Source: Athripsodes cinereus
Lineage: Eukaryota; Arthropoda; Insecta; Trichoptera; Leptoceridae
DNA: 64,000 nt
Assembly: GCA_947579605.1 (NCBI GenBank)
Contig: OX388314.1
Location: 13,141,982 to 13,205,981, forward strand
Direction: 5' to 3'
Part shown: in pieces, positions 23,894 to 34,916 of the stretch
Numbering within the stretch: position 1 is the stretch's first letter
Layout: every line of letters starts with the position of its first letter
Made by a program: the position numbers and the translations under genes
Notes under the pieces: generated by a model
What the model saw: the letters and a program-made list of their open reading frames with translations, nothing else
What the model was told of the DNA's origin: nothing
Databases searched by the model: none

Positions 23894-24550
23894 TAATTAT
23901 GTTTCTAACTGTATATAAGACTGCCTCATGAAGATTGAAACATTCAATTGATTTCTTCAATTTATCATATAAACCATTCATATCTACAACTTAAAAAAAT
24001 AAATAGGGAAAATATTTATATATGTTTGGAATCAAACGACTTGTTTAGTTTTTTGTAGGTTTTGGCAACTATACATATAATTCAATTAGGTAATTAGCTT
24101 TCTCTTTATCCTGCATAGTTTTTTTTTTATCTTTATCACTTATTTATTATTTATTTATTCATTCTTTACTGTACATTGATAACAAACAATTACATAAAAG
24201 GTAAACATTCAAGTTAGATACAATCGATATACAGAGGGCGAGTTATGTACCTGTAGTAATACTTTGTTATAATTAGATTTCTATCTGACTTAATAGACAA
24301 TTAATATAAATTTTGAGGTATTAAATTACATTTATAATTCAGCATGTTTGTATATTACATCTTGACATGTGTTATCATATTTATTTACTTATTTGACTTT
24401 TATGAAGTTTAGAAAAATGCATGTCCATATTTACTAGATAATTGTACACGGTAAAATTATATTTATGTATATGAGATTATAAAATCATAAGTTGCATGTT
24501 AAAGCATTCCATTATCGTGAACATAGTAAATTATAGAAGATAAATGTTTG
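23894..24550. other. SNX14 3' UTR and intergenic sequence
   Basis: The AATAAA at 23998-24003 is a plausible SNX14 polyadenylation signal. A reverse LINE-like tail (TTATTTATTCATTCTTTACTG TACATTG, about 24140-24260) follows. No gene seen. Confidence 0.4.
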
Positions 24551-24777
24551 GAGGGCATCAACGGAACAAAAACAAAACAAACAAAAAGGTGGAACGCCTA
24601 AAGAATACCTAATAATAAAAAAAACTGTCAGTGTCGTTTTTGTTATTATTTTGTCGTCTCACTTTCTTTTTTTTCTCTTATGGCATAACATCCTACAAGG
24701 ATGATTTGCGCAATCTGACTGTTTGCCCCCCAAGCAAAAGCAAATCCATAGACAAGACTACGTGACCTTTAATGGTC
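24551..24777. mobile_element. 5'-damaged copy of the GACCATTAAAGG MITE
   Basis: From TGGAACGCCTAAAGAATACC to CCTTTAATGGTC the sequence is almost identical to the right two-thirds of the MITE at 11174-11444, and TA follows. The left 90 bp are replaced or scrambled; only GAGGGCATCA is shared, so no left inverted repeat remains. Confidence 0.75.
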
Positions 24778-25614
24778 TATTGTGTGGACTTTTATTCCTG
24801 TTGTTTATGGTTAAAAGCTTTGAGTAATAATATTGATATACTTAGACATTAACTTGATATTGTTGATCTGTGATTTTTCTTGAACATAATTCTGTATCAA
24901 TCATAATAATATATTGTGTTTTTAATTTTTACTTGTTAAAAAATATTTTGAATAGAAGAATATTATTTGTGTGTGTATAGTAAATATTTTTATTTGTTGA
25001 ACATCAAATTAATTATTATAAATATTTACATTATTCATATATTTAGGTTCCCAAAATGCAAAATAATAATTGTTAAATTTATTAATATGACATATCATGT
25101 TGCTATTATAGCTTTTTATGTTTTAATAAAAATATTGATCTTTTTTGGAAGTTTTTGGTAAATTTATAAAATAATTTAATTGTTACTTTAGAATATTTAT
25201 TTCTTAGTATGTTTCTTATACATATTCAATATCTGGAATCACACTTCATGCCAAAAGAATAGTATGACATAAATGACATTCTTTCACTCCTTTCATTTAG
25301 AAGGTGTGAACATGGCTAGTTATAAACACATTATTGCATAGGTTCTGAATGTGCTTATTTTCTCTTTCATAGTTAGTAAGCGTACCAATTCAAGCTGTGC
25401 CAAATATTGAGAAAGTATAGTTTATCATTTACTTCAACTTGTTACTGAAACAGTTTTAACTTTTGGCCCAAAGTCAATATGAAAGATTAGTGTTTTCAAA
25501 CCTAAGAGTATTATTTAATATACATACCTACATACAATAGTTTTGGCAACTGTAAATTTTAATAAATCTTAAAACTTTTATTGATTAAATTTTACATTAA
25601 TTATGTATCTAGAC
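24778..25614. other. AT-rich intergenic sequence
   Basis: No gene or repeat seen. A 64-codon ORF at 24967-25161 is composed almost only of I, F, K, Y and N, as expected for chance ORFs in AT-rich DNA. Confidence 0.4.
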
Positions 25615-25830
25615 CAGTGGTTCCTAAAGTTGACTGGGCTCCGACCCATCTAGGAAAAATTTCTTATCTTGGGACCCACCTTTGAGCTGCCTTAGAGAAA
25701 AGAGGTCATAAATATTGGTAATGCTCAGATTCTCTAGAAGCGAGTCATGGAACTACTTAATGCTCAGGGCCCACTCAATATTCGCTCGTGACCCACCGGT
25801 AGGTCGCGACCCGTAGTTTGGGAAACACTG
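25615..25830. mobile_element. hAT-type MITE
   Basis: The perfect 8-bp duplication ATCTAGAC (25607-25614 and 25831-25838) flanks a 216-bp insert with inverted ends CAGTGGTTCCTAAA and, on the other strand, CAGTGTTTCCCAAACTACGG. CAGxGGTTCxxAAA ends are common in hAT MITEs. No coding capacity. Confidence 0.9.
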
Positions 25831-26377
25831 ATCTAGACAGTCATATTTTTTTTAATTAAATAAAAATGTGGAATAAATATTTTGTCTACTTTATCACCCA
25901 TGATGATTTTTTTGTTACTACACTTGAATATGCTATGTCGAGAGTTTTTACATTATTTTGGAGGTGGCTTAGGTAAATAATGTTAATTCTAAGCATAGAG
26001 AACTTAGGTGGTCTTTGATACTAAAGCAATAAATCCACACATAAATATTTTAGCCTGTTCATATATTATGTCCTCAATTAGCGTGTTCATTTATTATGTC
26101 CTCAATGGAATTCATTAAAAAACAGATAAAATAATACACTCTGAGTAAGCTCATACCGAAAAATATTTTGTTTATTTACAAAAATATTTCAGTTTAATGA
26201 AACTATATCAGAATTTTGTCTAGTAAATGTATGAAAGTTATAATAAATAAGACTCAGTCAAAAAAATTCCTGGTATTGAAATAATTCCAAATTGATGCAA
26301 AACTACTGAAATTACATGATTAGGAATTATTTTGGTTACAAGATAATGTGCTTGCTAATAATAAAATTTATTTATTA

Positions 26378-26614
26378 TACCATCACGGCACATCCCACAA
26401 GTGGGGTAGCCAGCAGATCAGCTGCATGTAAGAAACATGAAAACTGTCCTCTCCGTGCCAATATAAAATCAAGACATTCAGGATGGGTGGCAAACCTCAT
26501 CGCTGAACTTAAGATGTAAAATGTCTCAATTTTTTCGAACACCTGCCTTTTACAGGACACTCGAAAACTTACGTAGAAGAGTGGGAGACCAATTCTTTAC
26601 CGGGTGCTCCACGG
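26378..26614 (-). repeat. SINE-like repeat (S2 family), reverse, longest copy
   Basis: Reads in reverse from TACCATCACGGCACATCCCA through CTGTCCTCTCCGTGCCAATA and GGATGGGTGGCAAACCTCAT to TTTTTCGAACACCTG and AGAGTGGGAGACCAATTC. It defines the S2 unit as at least 235 bp with the (GTA)n end at 26378. Confidence 0.6.
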
Positions 26615-27730
26615 GATATATGATAAAAATAAAAAAATCAAGATAATTTGAATAAGTTTCATTCAGCAGTAAGCGATCCATAAAATGTGTTAGAAAATAT
26701 CGCAAACTCATGATAAACTCGCCTCACAAAAGAAAGATTGACAATCGGTGGCGAAACCATTGAAAACGGTGGAAGACAAAAGAAGTGAACAGTACGGCAA
26801 AAACCAAAATCATTGCTGATTCTGAGAAAAACCAATGGTTCCTCACTTTAGTATTACATTAAAAAAATATACGAATATCATTGCGGAAAAAATTATGATT
26901 TAATCTTAAGTTACATGTATTTTTGATATTATTATCACTTTATAACTATTAAATTTTAAAGTAACCTTCATTCATCACCCCACACATATTTGCAATTGTT
27001 CCGCTTTGAAAGCTTTTTAAAGTAAAGTATAAAAATGTCATTTTATTTCAAGGAAAAAAGTATCTAGTTTAATAAAACTATAATTGATTTCATTATTTTT
27101 CCTTTTATTACCACTAAAATAAAAAAAAAAACTTATATCTGCGTGTTTCTGTGTTAGGTAGTGTGCTGCCAACTTTTGTTTCTTAATTTAGATACATGGA
27201 AATATCATTCAAGTGGAAAATAGACCGCAAAAGCTTATTATATTAGCGGTAGTAAAATTAAGACATTCCTTTCTGTATCAAAAAAGGTATAATTATATAT
27301 CTGGCAAGGTAAATGTATATTATCACCATAATAAAATATTTGACGCTAATTTAGATAAAACTTATGTATTATATTTAATTATAAAAACACAAAGAAATCG
27401 ACCGAAGTTTTAAGTGAAGACTTGAAATTCAGCATATTTCGTTACGAACATTAAAATTTCGCATTTAAAGGACAATTCACATCGGGGACTCAGTTTTTTT
27501 ATTTGTAATTTTATACTTTTTTACAATACATATTTTTGTGTCAAGAGCACGTGGGTGATGAAAACATAACATACGAGCGTATTTTACTTCATGAGAAATA
27601 TTGTTCCTTTGGTATTGTCTTAGGGTGATTTTATCAATAAAATAATACGGAACATGTGAATCGCACTTAATAAATTTGGTTCGTGACGTCTGTTTTTTTG
27701 TTTTTGCCGAGGAGAAGGAAGAACGTTATG
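26615..27730. other. intergenic sequence upstream of the Copia insertion
   Basis: No gene recognised. A purine-rich stretch GCCGAGGAGAAGGAAGAACG (27707-27726) next to ATG at 27728 directly precedes the Copia insertion; this may be 5' UTR or promoter of the ORF that resumes at 33.9 kb, but that is speculation. Confidence 0.3.
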
Positions 27731-27735
27731 TCTAT

Positions 27736-27972
27736 TGTTGAAGAGTAATCATACATAATACTTTTGTCTATGATTAGATTCAACTAGGTAAAATTGTTAT
27801 TGTTGTATAGAGATGAGAATGGTGAATGTTTGAGTTTCACTGGTTGTTGTTTTTGTGTCTCTACATTAATTAATTAATTATTGGCCTATTTTCTAATCTT
27901 GTTTCACAAAATATTATCCTTAAATAAACTTATTTTCATCGGACTCTGAAGTGTTTCATTTAAACTTCAACA
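27736..27972 (+). repeat. Copia 5' LTR
   Basis: 237 bp, TGTTGAAG...CTTCAACA. The first 55 bases can form an imperfect hairpin (TAATCATA near 27746 with TATGATTA near 27769). An AATAAA-like signal (TAAATAAACT) lies near 27920. The start of the leader GCAGAGCGTGGTTCGAA after the LTR should hold the primer-binding site, which I could not match to a tRNA. Confidence 0.93.
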
Positions 27973-30900
27973 GCAGAGCGTGGTTCGAAAGATTAAAGTG
28001 GATTACTGTGAAACAGTTTGTGTGTTACATGTGTTTATGAAGATAGAAGATGGCAGACGAAATTAAATATCAAATTGATAGATTTGATGGCAAAGGGTTT
28101 GAATTGTGGAGTCGGCGTGTATTAGCCGTGTTTGCAGCAAAGAATTTGGATACCTACTTGGAGAGAGAGGGTGATCCTGGTAAAAGTACAGCAGATTTAA
28201 AAGATGCCAAAAAGGCATATGCTTTGTTACTCACATTACTGAGTGACAGTGTTTTGGCTGCTTTAGGGAAAGAAAATACAGCCTATAAGATATGGCAATC
28301 GCTTTCTGCAAAATATGCAGCGAAGAGTACAGTCAATCAGATTCTTCTAAGGAGGAAATTGACAACCATGAAGAAATCAAATGAGTGTGATATGCAGAGT
28401 CATGTAAATAATATTTTGGCTGTGGTTAATGAACTTCGACTGAGTGGAGTGGAAATAAGTGATACTGATATAGTTGTTTATTTGTTAATGTCACTCCCAT
28501 CAAATTATGACATGCTCAAGACTAGTCTGGAATGCCAGCCAAATGAAAATTTGACGTTGGAATTTGTTACTCAGAGATTACTAAATGCAGAAGCCGTTAT
28601 GAGCAGTAACGACCAAGAGTTGGAGAATACCGCATTTCATGCTAAGAGAGGAAAAGATATTGTTTGCTTTTTTTGTAAAAAGAAAGGCCATGTTTCTAAA
28701 TTTTGTAGAAAGAAGCTCAAATGCTTTTTGTGTGGTCATGCAGGACACTTGAAGAAATATTGTAAAAATAAGAGTAATGAAGAGACAGAGAAGAATGCAG
28801 CCACATCGTTTATGGCGGGAAACAGTTCTTTAAATAAAATTATTTTAGATTCGGGTGCTACATCGCATATGATCAGTAGACGTGAATGGTTTTATTCCAT
28901 CGAGGAAATGAAAGGTACCGTAACGTGTGCCTCAAAAGGAGAAGTGTTACAAATTGAGGGCATCGGAAGTGTTCTAGGTTATGTGAATAATACTAAAGTG
29001 AAGTTAGAAAATGTTTTGTATATACCTAGATTAAATGGTGAGTTAATATCAGTTGGAAAAATACAAAAGGCAGGTCATACAATAATATTCAAAGGTGACA
29101 TTGTTGTAGTGAAAAATAAGGTTGTGAACTTTGTATTTGCAAGGTTAAATGAACATGGACAATATTTATGTAACTTTGTCCCAGTTATTAATGAAGTAAA
29201 TATGGGTTATAAATTGTTTGATCCCACTACAAATCGTATCATTGTGTCAAGGAATGTGAAATTTAACGAAGAGAAGAAAGAAAATAAAATAACTATTGGG
29301 GATGAGTGTCATCAAAAAGACATTGTAAAAGAACAAAGTGAAGAACATAATATCCAAACTGAACCAGAGATAAGATCAAAACGAAATATAAAATTACCTT
29401 CCTATCTTACCAATTATGAAGTATACGAGGCAATGATAACAAACGTTGAATCATTGTCATATGAAGATCTTAGTGAGTTACCTAATGAAGAAAGAATTCA
29501 GTGGAAATGTGCAATGGATCAAGAAATTAATTCTATAAATAAAAATGAAGTTTGGGAACTTGTGAAGCCACCTATGGGTGAAAATATAATAACATGTAAA
29601 TGGGTACTGAGTATTAAAAGAAATAATGTACATAAAGCAAGATTGGTTGCTCGTGGTTTTCAACAGAAACAAGGCATTGACTATAATGAAACTTATTCAC
29701 CTGTAATTAGTATGTCAGTACTACGTCTTTTGTTAGCTGTATCATTGGAGAAAAATTTAAAACTGTATGCTTTGGATGTTAAAACAGCATTTCTTAATGG
29801 AGAACTGGAAGAGACAATTTATATGAATCAACCGCAGGGATATGATGATAACAGTGGACGAGTATGTAAGCTGAACAAAAGTTTATATGGACTCAAACAA
29901 GCACCAAGGCAATGGTTTAAAAGATTTACAGATTTTATAAAAGAATTGGGATTTAAACAGCTGGAAAGTGAACAATGTATATTTATCAAGAAGTGTGAAC
30001 AAATTGAAATTTTTGTTGCTTTGTATGTGGATGATCTTTTGATTACAGGGACATGTTATGATGAAGTTGAGTATATTATCAATTGTCTAAAAGATAAGTT
30101 TGAGATGTCCAAAGTTGGTATAGCTACAGAATTTCTAGGAATACAATTGGAATATTCAGCTGATACTATAAGTTTAAGTCAAGAAGCATATATTACAAAG
30201 ATTTTGAAGAAATTTAATATGTTGGATTGTAAACCATGTGATACATCAATTATACCAAAATCAACATCTGCAGATTATGATAACGGAGAGACGTTCCAAG
30301 GGCCATATCGAGAACTTGTCGGTGCATTGTTATATTTAGCTGGTACTACACGACCTGATATTCTATTTGCAATTAATTGCTTCAGTCAAATTCAAGAAAA
30401 ACCTACTATTGATGCATGGAAAGGCTTGAAGAGAATATTACGTTATCTCAAAGGAAGTTTAGATTTAAAATTAGTTTTTAGTAAAGGTGATATATATAAA
30501 CCAACTGTTTCTTTGTATGTTGATGCTGATTGGGGAGCAGACACTAAAGATAGAAAGTCAATTTCAGGATACATTATAATGTTTAACAATTGTCCAATTG
30601 TATGGTGTGTAAAGAAGCAAAATTGTATTGCTCTGTCTTCTACAGAAGCTGAAATTGTTTCTTTGGGAAAATCATTGCAAGATTTAATTTTATTATTTAA
30701 TGTTTTTCAAGAAGTATTTAATAATCTAAATATTAGTGTAAATGTATATGAATATAATCAATCTGCTATTAAGTTCATAGTAAGTAGAGGGAGTTGTGCT
30801 AGATTGAAACATATCGCTTGCCTTCTAAAAAAGAGTTACAACTCAAAAAAGTTGATTTTGAGAAAACTCGATTTGAAAAATTTGTCAAGAATCAAGCAGT

Positions 30901-31229
30901 ATTTAATCATTTTTGAGAACCGTTTTCCATTTTTTTTTCAATTTGTTATATCCCTTTAAGATTAATCTCATAGATTTTCATATTTTCAGACTATGTTTTG
31001 ACCTTGTACACATTTTTTTTATAAAAAAATATATGTCGTTTTGAGTTATTACACTTTTTTAGAAGGAAATATTTATGGGATAACAGACTGTAAAGTGGTA
31101 GGTTGTTAAACAAAAACACAAATAATAATAGTGTAATTACTTTATTTCAAATTATAGATAATAGAACTGTAGAAATCTGCGTAATGAAGTTTTATGTGAT
31201 TATTTTCAAGTAAACATTTCAGCTCCTTT

Positions 31230-31998
31230 TTCTTGTTATCTTTTATTTTGATAGCATCCTTTTTGAAGACAGGTTTTAAGATGTATTGGGGATTGTTGAA
31301 GGGTTTTTTCAATAATTCTATTTCAGCAAAATGTTCCCGGCTGTATGCTGTCTTATCTCGTAAAAGTGTAGATTTGTTTTTGATGAATTTTAAAACTTTA
31401 ATTAACTTAAATGTCTGTTATGTCATTAAAATTAAAATTATGAAAAGTAATATATCCATGAGAGCTTTGAGCGAAAAGAAATTATTTGATGTTAATTTGT
31501 TTAGTTTATAATAGTTTATATGGATTTCCTCTCTTTTTTGCAGCACGAATTATTTGTGCTTAGTGGCTGGGTACGTAAATGGGACCTGATTTAAGAGATC
31601 TTTTTATCTCCTCAATACACGAATGCACTGAATCTCCCTCGTTTTGCAAGTTTCCTGTTATGAGGAATTTACAATTTATGTGTAATAGAATTAATGCCAG
31701 GAAATTTGTTCAGCTCCAGCAGGTACATGGCAATTGTAAACTTATTATTTTGCTGGCCACAACAGTTATCCGAATAAAATATAAAATCCAAGTCCTTCGA
31801 ATTTCCCTCTTTGACTTCTTTTGTAATATAGTCCAAGACGCATGAACCAATTTCATCAGCTCCTCTATTACCTTGACCCTCATGCCAGAAATAGAATTCA
31901 GTTGCACCCGATTTTAGTTCAGAAATTGTAAAATTGTAATTGTTTAGTTTGAATTTGAAGTAAAATACAGAAATATCGCCACGAGGAGTTGGTAACAC
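31230..31998 (-). pseudogene. transposase-like relic (WHEGQ / SDNCCGQQ type)
   Basis: The minus strand begins MLPTPRGDISVFYFKFKLNN and includes TEFYFWHEGQGNRGADEIGS and FIFYSDNCCGQQNNKFTIAM (31669-31998). Further on, in another frame, come NEGDSVHSCIEEIKRSLKSG and PIYVPSH then a stop (about 31560-31640), and a weaker stretch to 31230. I recall the WHEGxAxRGxxEIGSC ... YSDNCGGQNxNK ... GHTxNExDSVH order from large transposase-like insect and cnidarian proteins, where D of SDNC is a likely catalytic residue. Frameshifts and stops show it is dead. The family name is not certain. Confidence 0.6.
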
Positions 31999-32454
31999 AG
32001 ATTGTTAATCGTAAACTAACACAATACACTCCTTACTAGATTGATTTTTGTCTTCATTGTATTTTCTTTTTGGCGTAAATCCTATTAAGGTTTCAATTTT
32101 TTTCTTTCCTCAACGCGTTTTCATATCTGTCGCAAAATTCAAAAGTCGCCCCCGCAAGTTGGGAAAACTGTGCATCATGAATATAATTGCTGGAAATAAT
32201 ACAAAAAATATTAACCACGGTGTGTAACATTATTTTTTTTTAATCAAAATCATTCACGTTGAAATTTGTAATAAAAGCAATATTTATTTTTTATAACAAT
32301 TAATCGTATCTACTTCTAAAAAAGTGTAACTAGTCAAAATGAAACACTATTTTACTCTGCATTATTTTAATATTATTACCGGTAGGTACTGGTTAAAAAG
32401 TGTAACAATTAAAAATTAAACAGTTTTTTACTCAGCCAATACTCTTATATTATT

Positions 32455-32770
32455 ACAGGTCTTTCTAAAAAAGCGTAACAATTCAAAATGATACACTTTT
32501 TTACTCAGCAATACTCTTATATTATTACAGGTCTTTCTAAAAAAGTGTAACAATTCAAAATGATACACTTTTTTACTCAGCAATACTCTTATATTATTAC
32601 AGGTCTTTCTAAAAAAGTGTAACAATTCAAAATGATACACTTTTTTACTCAGCAATACTCCTATATTATTACAGGTCTTTCTAAAAAAGTGTAACAATTC
32701 AAAATGATACACTTTTTTACTCAGCAATACTCCTATATTATTACAGGTCTTTCTAAAAAAGTGCTACATT
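32455..32770. repeat. five-copy tandem array of a 72-bp unit containing the transposon end motif
   Basis: Units start at about 32455, 32528, 32600, 32672 and 32744 and read CAGGTCTTTCTAAAAAAG(T/C)G, TAACAATTCAAAATG and ATACACTTTTTTACTCAGC. Each contains AAAAAAGTGTAAC facing GATACACTTTTTT, so each unit is itself a hairpin, and TTCTAAAAAAGxGTxACAA resembles the terminal repeat of the host element. Because 72 is a multiple of 3, one frame is open across the array; I do not take it as a gene. Confidence 0.8.
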
Positions 32771-33363
32771 TTGAATTATTGCACTTTAGCAATTTAATTT
32801 TCTTTACTTTATTGATGAAGACATTTTAAAAAGTGTTATAAAGAAAAATGTTACTCTTTTCATTCAAGTATAACAAATATTTACGATAACTTAACATTTA
32901 AATAATGTAATAACTAAAAATATCACACTTTTCTACAATGAAATAATGAAAATTACTCACCACCTCACTGCTCAATCCTAAATGTTACACTATTGAGGAA
33001 CGTAACCACACCAAAATGTATTAATGAAAAAACGTAACTTTTGCTATCTGGTGGCAAATAATTGAGGTATTTTTACGTCCTTTTGATGGATTATAGAAGC
33101 AGCAATTTCAAATATAACGGTATTATTAACTAAAATTTATGGTTTTTCGAGTTGTAACGGTTTTTTAGAAGGCAAGCGATATAGATATTAAGTTAAAGTT
33201 TATTCATGAAACTATTGATAAGTTAAGTATTAATATTATGTATATTCCTTCTGAAGAACAAGTTGCAGATTTATTTACTAAAGGTTTATCTAAACCAAAA
33301 CTGTGTATTTTAAGAAATAAATGTAATGTTAAGTAAATTGAATAATGTATGATTAAGAGAGGG

Positions 33364-33601
33364 TGTTGAAGAGTAATCATACATAATACTTTTGTCTATG
33401 ATTAGATTCAACTAGGTAAAATTTGTTATTGTTGTATAGAGATGAGAATGGTGAATGTTTGAGTTTCACTGGTTGTTGTTTTTGTGTCTCTACATTAATT
33501 AATTAATTATTGGCCTATTTTCTAATCTTGTTTCACAAAATATTATCCTTAAATAAACTTATTTTCATCGGACTCTGAAGTGTTTCATTTAAACTTCAAC
33601 A
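33364..33601 (+). repeat. Copia 3' LTR
   Basis: 238 bp, identical to the 5' LTR except for one extra T (AAAATTTGTT versus AAAATTGTT). The purine tract at 33352-33363 precedes it. Confidence 0.93.
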
Positions 33602-33606
33602 TCTAT

Positions 33607-33899
33607 GGTTAATAAGTAAAGTTTTTGGGCCTTGCCTATATAATTATTGTTGTGTTGGTGTTACCTCTCAGTGATACCAATGTGGGAAAACAAAAACATT
33701 ACTTTGACGTAATGTTGGGCACCCTAAACTTGAAGTTGAAGATTGGAATGCGGCTAGATTCACTTTAGTAAATAATAAATGTCGGATTAAGTTGGGCCTC
33801 GGGGAGACGCAGGCTCCGAATTTAGTAGTTTATTAAAAAAAAATAGAAAATAAGCCGATATAGTCTTAGTGTCTATTATGTGTGGTATAACGAAAGAAT
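33607..33899. other. interval between Copia and the 338-aa ORF
   Basis: Likely 5' flank or UTR of the following ORF. An in-frame TAA at 33888-33890 closes the frame just before the ATG, so the coding start cannot lie further upstream without splicing. Confidence 0.35.
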
Positions 33900-34916
33900 A
33901 TGAAGAACTTAGAACATACTTTAAATGTAACTAGTGAACCTACTTTCGCGATCATTCAAAACGAAACTAATGAAAATCAAGGGCGAGTTATAAATAATTT
34001 GTTAGAATACAATACTATATTGACATGTAGCTCCCAATTAACAAATAAATTCAATGTTTTGAGCAATCCTTTATGTAATTCCCCTAATAAGTATTTGAAA
34101 AAAGCTCTTTTTGGTGGTAAATCTCAAATGAGTTCATCTAATGTCAAGCATGAATGTGACACTAGTGACTCCGATTACGTTTCTATAGCGAGACAATGTA
34201 GTCTTAATAATATTGTGAAGGGTGAGGATGAAAAGCTTCCTCTAAATAATTACAAGACATGGCCCGAGAGATGTGATAAATATAGAGACAATAACTGCCG
34301 TGAAAACAAATCTACACAGGAAAGTGTCAATATACATGTAAACAATGGTTTCAATCTGGAGGACAATGTTTTATGCAAGCAAGGTAGCTTGCCCAATGAA
34401 GATGCCAGGTCAGCAGTGAATACTAAAAATAAAGATCTGCCAGGGTGTTTGGACATGAGTAAGAACAGCGGATGTCCTCAAGGCACTATGAGATTAACTC
34501 AAGCTCTTGACAATATTTCCCTTTCTTATAATCCAATCACAAAACAACTTCAATTTGTGAGTCCTAAAAACCCGGACAAAAATAAGACCCCTGCACCTGT
34601 TGTTCCCAGTGAATGTGATTTCAAAAAAGGTAGTTTTAGTGATGAGGGAATATGTCTGAGTAATGGAGATAAATGTGACAGTGTGTCTAGTGAATCTCCT
34701 GGGAGTACTTTAATTAGAACTGGTCACCAGAGAGGTACTGATGGAGGTAGCTTCTCCAGTACTATATCCAGTCTCTCAGAGTGCTCCTTGCCTGGAAGTT
34801 TTACCAGTAGGGAGGATGAACCTCCACTTTCACCCACCAATGTGGATGAATCTAAATCAGATCTGAGTAAAGGAAAGAAGAAGGGACTGTCCAGTTTCTT
34901 TAGCAGGTTTTTATGA
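33900..34916 (+). CDS. unrecognised serine/asparagine-rich protein, single exon
   Basis: A 338-codon ORF with normal codon use, ATG at 33900 after an in-frame stop, TGA at 34914-34916 and AATAAA at about 35012. I do not recognise a domain. The N-terminal half is polar and N/S-rich; the C-terminal third has acidic-serine patches (SLSECSLPGSFTSREDEPPL, SPTNVDESKSDLSKGK) and ends KKKGLSSFFSRFL, a basic-hydrophobic tail that could bind membrane or be the edge of an exon (CAG/GTTTTT would be a weak donor). Antisense ORFs are shadows. A complete but fast-evolving host protein, or the first exon of a larger protein, are both possible. The Copia element sits only 0.3 kb upstream. Confidence 0.6.
   Translation: MKNLEHTLNVTSEPTFAIIQNETNENQGRVINNLLEYNTILTCSSQLTNKFNVLSNPLCNSPNKYLKKALFGGKSQMSSSNVKHECDTSDSDYVSIARQCSLNNIVKGEDEKLPLNNYKTWPERCDKYRDNNCRENKSTQESVNIHVNNGFNLEDNVLCKQGSLPNEDARSAVNTKNKDLPGCLDMSKNSGCPQGTMRLTQALDNISLSYNPITKQLQFVSPKNPDKNKTPAPVVPSECDFKKGSFSDEGICLSNGDKCDSVSSESPGSTLIRTGHQRGTDGGSFSSTISSLSECSLPGSFTSREDEPPLSPTNVDESKSDLSKGKKKGLSSFFSRFL

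Larger units (their letters stand above)
30815..33178. mobile_element. DNA transposon inserted in Copia RNase H, 4-bp ATAT duplication
   Basis: Inverted repeats start CGCTTGCCTTCTAAAAAA at both ends, followed by a shared GTTACAACTC and A-run. ATAT occurs at 30811-30814 and 33179-33182; removing the insert and one ATAT restores the codons K-H-I-D-I-K of Copia. Length 2364 bp. It contains a decayed minus-strand transposase and an array of copies of its own end motif. A 4-bp duplication with long A-rich ends does not fit Tc1 (TA) or hAT (8 bp); I leave the superfamily open. Confidence 0.9.
28050..33336 (+). pseudogene. Copia Gag-protease-RT-RNase H polyprotein lacking integrase, split by an insertion
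   Basis: The ORF runs MADEIKYQIDRFDGKGFELW (Gag) and has two CCHC knuckles (CFFCKKKGHVSKFC about residue 205, CFLCGHAGHLKKYC about 224), the protease motif ILDSGATSHM (about 266), RT from about 510 with YVDDLLITG (about 659), and RNase H (LYVDADWGAD, SSTEAE). Between LCNFVPVINEVN (about 378) and MGYKLFDPTTNRI (about 390) the GAG-pre-integrase and integrase domains, normally about 350-450 aa, are missing without loss of frame. After LKHI (30815) the frame enters the nested transposon; the true C-terminus resumes at 33183 (DIKLKFIHETIDKLS ... LFTKGLSKPK) and stops at 33334-33336. Confidence 0.92.
27736..33601 (+). mobile_element. Copia (Ty1/copia) LTR retrotransposon, integrase-less, with a nested DNA transposon
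   Basis: Two direct LTRs (27736-27972 and 33364-33601) begin TGTTGAAG and end CTTCAACA, differ by a single T indel, and are flanked by the 5-bp duplication TCTAT (27731-27735, 33602-33606). A purine tract (AAGAGAGGG) precedes the 3' LTR. Near-identical LTRs mean a recent insertion. Without the 2364-bp nested element the Copia is about 3.5 kb, short because the integrase region is missing. Since it entered the genome by integration, integrase must have been supplied in trans or lost afterwards. Confidence 0.95.

Noticed and set aside
24967..25161. 64-codon ORF
   Set aside because: Composed almost wholly of codons rich in A and T, no homology or splice context.
32428..32727. 99-aa ORF made of four 24-residue repeats
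   Set aside because: Follows mechanically from a 72-bp tandem unit; the unit is built from the transposon's end motif and the residues show no protein-like pattern.
32455..32770. Regular direct repeats considered as a CRISPR array
   Set aside because: Whole 72-bp units are repeated with no unique spacers, and the host is a eukaryote.
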